NCBI RefSeq assembly: GCF_021648855.1
Contig: NZ_JAKJHX010000006.1
Coordinates: 1-64,000 of the forward strand
From: Tychonema litorale BBK16
GTDB lineage: Bacteria; Cyanobacteriota; Cyanobacteriia; Cyanobacteriales; Microcoleaceae
Length of the DNA: 64,000 nucleotides
Direction: 5' to 3'
Shown piece after piece: positions 63,901 through 64,000 of this stretch. Each line of letters starts with the position of its first letter. Within the stretch, counting starts at the first letter, position 1. Under the pieces are notes generated by a model, which worked only from the letters and a program-made list of their open reading frames with translations, did no database searches and was not told the DNA's origin. The translations under genes and the position numbers were made by a program.

Positions 63901-64000
63901 GCTCCACTGCGTAACGGAGCGATCGCATTAACACTTGACTGTCGATGTTTATTTTGACTAAATAATCTTGAGCTCCTGTTTGGATGGACTGTAGGGCTAG
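57923..64000 (-). CDS. Giant hybrid histidine kinase (nine PAS, two GAF), 5' end outside the window
   Basis: At least 2025 residues. The frame stays open from ATG 63934 to the right edge, and the upstream codons read [32 protein letters not shown], the end of a receiver, so the true start lies outside. Order: receiver end, seven PAS/PAC, a GAF (FLCNVIGWNFAEAWIP), two PAS, a second, phytochrome-like GAF (FLQVDRTVIYQFNPNWSGFIAVESV), H-box NMSHELRTPLNGILGYIQ, HATPase ([27 protein letters not shown]), receiver (ILMDLLMPVMDGWE) and an Hpt-like helical tail. Neither GAF shows an evident bilin Cys. It is cytosolic. Signals are unknown; the number of sensors suggests integration of several. Confidence 0.9.
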   Translation of the reverse strand, partial: LALQSIQTGAQDYLVKINIDSQVLMRSLRYAVERQNNQEALRTSEAKYRSVVENSLVGIAILAAPTSPSEAEGCQWLEVNDALCNLLGYEREELLQGNGDQLTFPEDRQASSDQLNKILAGTSEGYVLDKRWRRKNGGVVYTRVSVRCIRSLDGSIDRMIKVVLDVSDRHRYEVQLKASRQFLKHTINANPDPIFVKDERHRWIILNNAFCELMGKSQKELIGKSGYDFLPQEKATLFLQKDEEILRTGTPEQAEENFIDSTGKERIISIKKTGLKKVDGSKILVGTIRDVTEYKRQQVALEQSESRWQKMTENLPGMIYQLCLSPSELKSFRYVSYGSKQIYELEPKEIENNAELIFETIHPDDISSFSQSIRKSAINLEPWQHQWRQIMPDKVKWLQGASKPEKQDNGDIVWDGLVMDVTELKQTQLERDRFFGISLDLLCIAGFDGYFKRLNPAWSNVLGHSTAELLAKPFIEFVHPEDLEITIAELEALKDGNPVINLENRYLCQDGSYKWLSWTASPFTEEGLIYAVARDVTLNKQAEAELRKSEATNRALLNAIPDMMFRCRADGTIVDFKPAKDLRNFIPENIFLGKKVPDILPPTFAEKILSGNKQAIENGDIQIVEYQMSVNDELYDFEARIVFCTEDDIIAIVRNITDRKRSESALHRQATAMAQASEGIAILNADGDVIYCNAARLKIYGYDSLEELLGKSWKIFYEGAELQRFEQEVVPDLVQKGFYRTEALGCRRDGSKVPIDVSLTMLPDGETICVVRDISERKETEAALRESERFAEKIAEASPNILYVYDLIEHQIIYANASIVHILGYTVEEIQAMGTQIVSILMHPEDVLKMPDYLQQVETGGKGDIFEIEYRMKHKNGSWRWIVSRDTVFIKTASGQLKQILGAGTDITESKQTEDEIKLLLAATQAISQSADFESAIANILRFLCNVIGWNFAEAWIPSADGSVLEHSQSWYASDHNLEAFGRASNQFVFARGVGVPGRVWLTKQMEWKEDISNCVISVFPRSQIAAKSGLKACFGIPIRAEGEVLAVLVFYHRNPSTLEGRIVELVKAVATQLGSHIQRKKAQEELRKSEERWQLVLKGNQDGIWDFNLKTKEVFRSARWKEIIGYSDSEIDNSNTVWTERIHPEDASRVQLAIQDYLDRKTPNYASEYRLLCKDGSYKWVLARAQAVWDKAGNPLRMVGSMTDISDRKQAELELLKVTQAVESTSDAIAITDLKGCSIYHNQAFIQRYGYTVEELNLTNAAKAMYVPPQIYKQIYKTISSGLSWSDEIELKTKNGEAVITLVRADNIKDDTGNFIGSVGVITDITERKKVEETLRHQLKRERLAVAMLERIRSSLNLEEILTKAVEEVRQFLQVDRTVIYQFNPNWSGFIAVESVDDNCMAIAGREIYDPCFGEAYVSLYKDGRIRATDDVYNAGIAQCYLDLLTDLKVKASLVVPILQGENLWGLLIAHHCTEPRLWHKFEEECLQQLGVQLAIAIQQSTLFQQAQTEIADRKQAEAALQLAKESAEAANSAKSDFLANMSHELRTPLNGILGYIQLLKPDRNLTTEQQESLNNAQQCGNHLLTLINDVLDLAKIEADKMELSLTEMDLSLFLKTIVNLFQMRSDQKGITFNFEQLSPLPSWVFADEKRLRQILINLLSNAVKFTNLGGVTLKVGYVENFAENLTPSGTIEALPDITAPNLEKSPAPKIRFQIEDTGIGIGEHKLAEIFLPFHQVGDRHNFVEGTGLGLSISQKLVKMMGGKIHVQSTSGKGSIFWLDIDLPAAPQFFEVSPPPEKQRLIGFVGLKRKVLLVDDNEANRSMLNKMLSRLGFEIVQAIDGEDCLHKALEFQPNLILMDLLMPVMDGWEATRRLRHLPELKDTVILALSASVYDTTRQESILAGCNDFLTKPIETNQLLESLRVHLGLEWVYEDSSSGKKRKTQTPKTGSDLAAADSAIVSPACESVLTLLRLSSMGDIEAILEEISKLENSDQKLAPFAHHVRQLAKGFQLKQIRVFLKQHLS

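Noticed and set aside
63934..63934. True N-terminus of the giant kinase at this ATG
   Set aside because: In-frame upstream codons to the window edge encode a continuing receiver domain end.

Overview
The window reads as chromosomal DNA of a filamentous cyanobacterium, most likely of the Microcoleus/Oscillatoria/Phormidium type. Supporting signs are frequent HIP1-like GCGATCGC octamers, a complete kaiABC clock cluster with sasA nearby, a solanesyl diphosphate synthase, a HetZ-like gene, group 2 sigma factor architecture, PEP-CTERM sorting, many PAS/GAF histidine kinases, and many short palindromic intergenic repeats. The genus is inference; no rRNA is present.

Layout. 0.2-5.5 kb: a very large multi-enzyme wall/protein-degrading protein (subtilase + LGFP repeats + M23 + lysozyme-like domain). 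6-16 kb: membrane M50 protease, PEP-CTERM protein, tRNA-Leu, SpoU methyltransferase, sigma factor with a structured leader, DUF760 protein, MutT, SasA, a DUF2079 membrane protein, and a stand-alone tnpB. 16-22 kb: glycosyltransferase, a fold-back element carrying ten 27-bp tandem repeats, MFS transporter, tRNA-Arg, MoaC, small conserved proteins, a MITE-like insertion nested in a palindromic repeat, and a TPR protein. 22-29 kb: a hybrid kinase with degenerate receivers divergent from kaiA, kaiB, kaiC. With sasA 10 kb away, most of the core clock is here: KaiC is the oscillator ATPase/kinase, KaiA promotes its phosphorylation, KaiB antagonises KaiA, and SasA reads KaiC out.

29-39 kb: a LRR-Roc-COR (ROCO) GTPase, a transglutaminase-fold membrane protein that appears to have lost its catalytic residues, a hetZ-like gene overlapping a PatU-like gene, an unknown conserved protein and solanesyl diphosphate synthase. 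39.2-40.4 kb: an IS607-type element with intact serine recombinase tnpA and an internally deleted tnpB, followed by about 0.6 kb of remnants and a small membrane-protein ORF.

41.3-64 kb: a signalling island with almost nothing but two-component proteins: four genes running rightward (kinase, receiver, two hybrid kinases), then an Rcp1-like receiver, a receiver-GAF-GGDEF diguanylate cyclase, and four kinases on the opposite strand. The last is a giant nine-PAS/two-GAF hybrid kinase that runs off the right edge. I found no CRISPR array, rRNA or prophage. Domain calls rest on reading motifs by eye; no database search was run.
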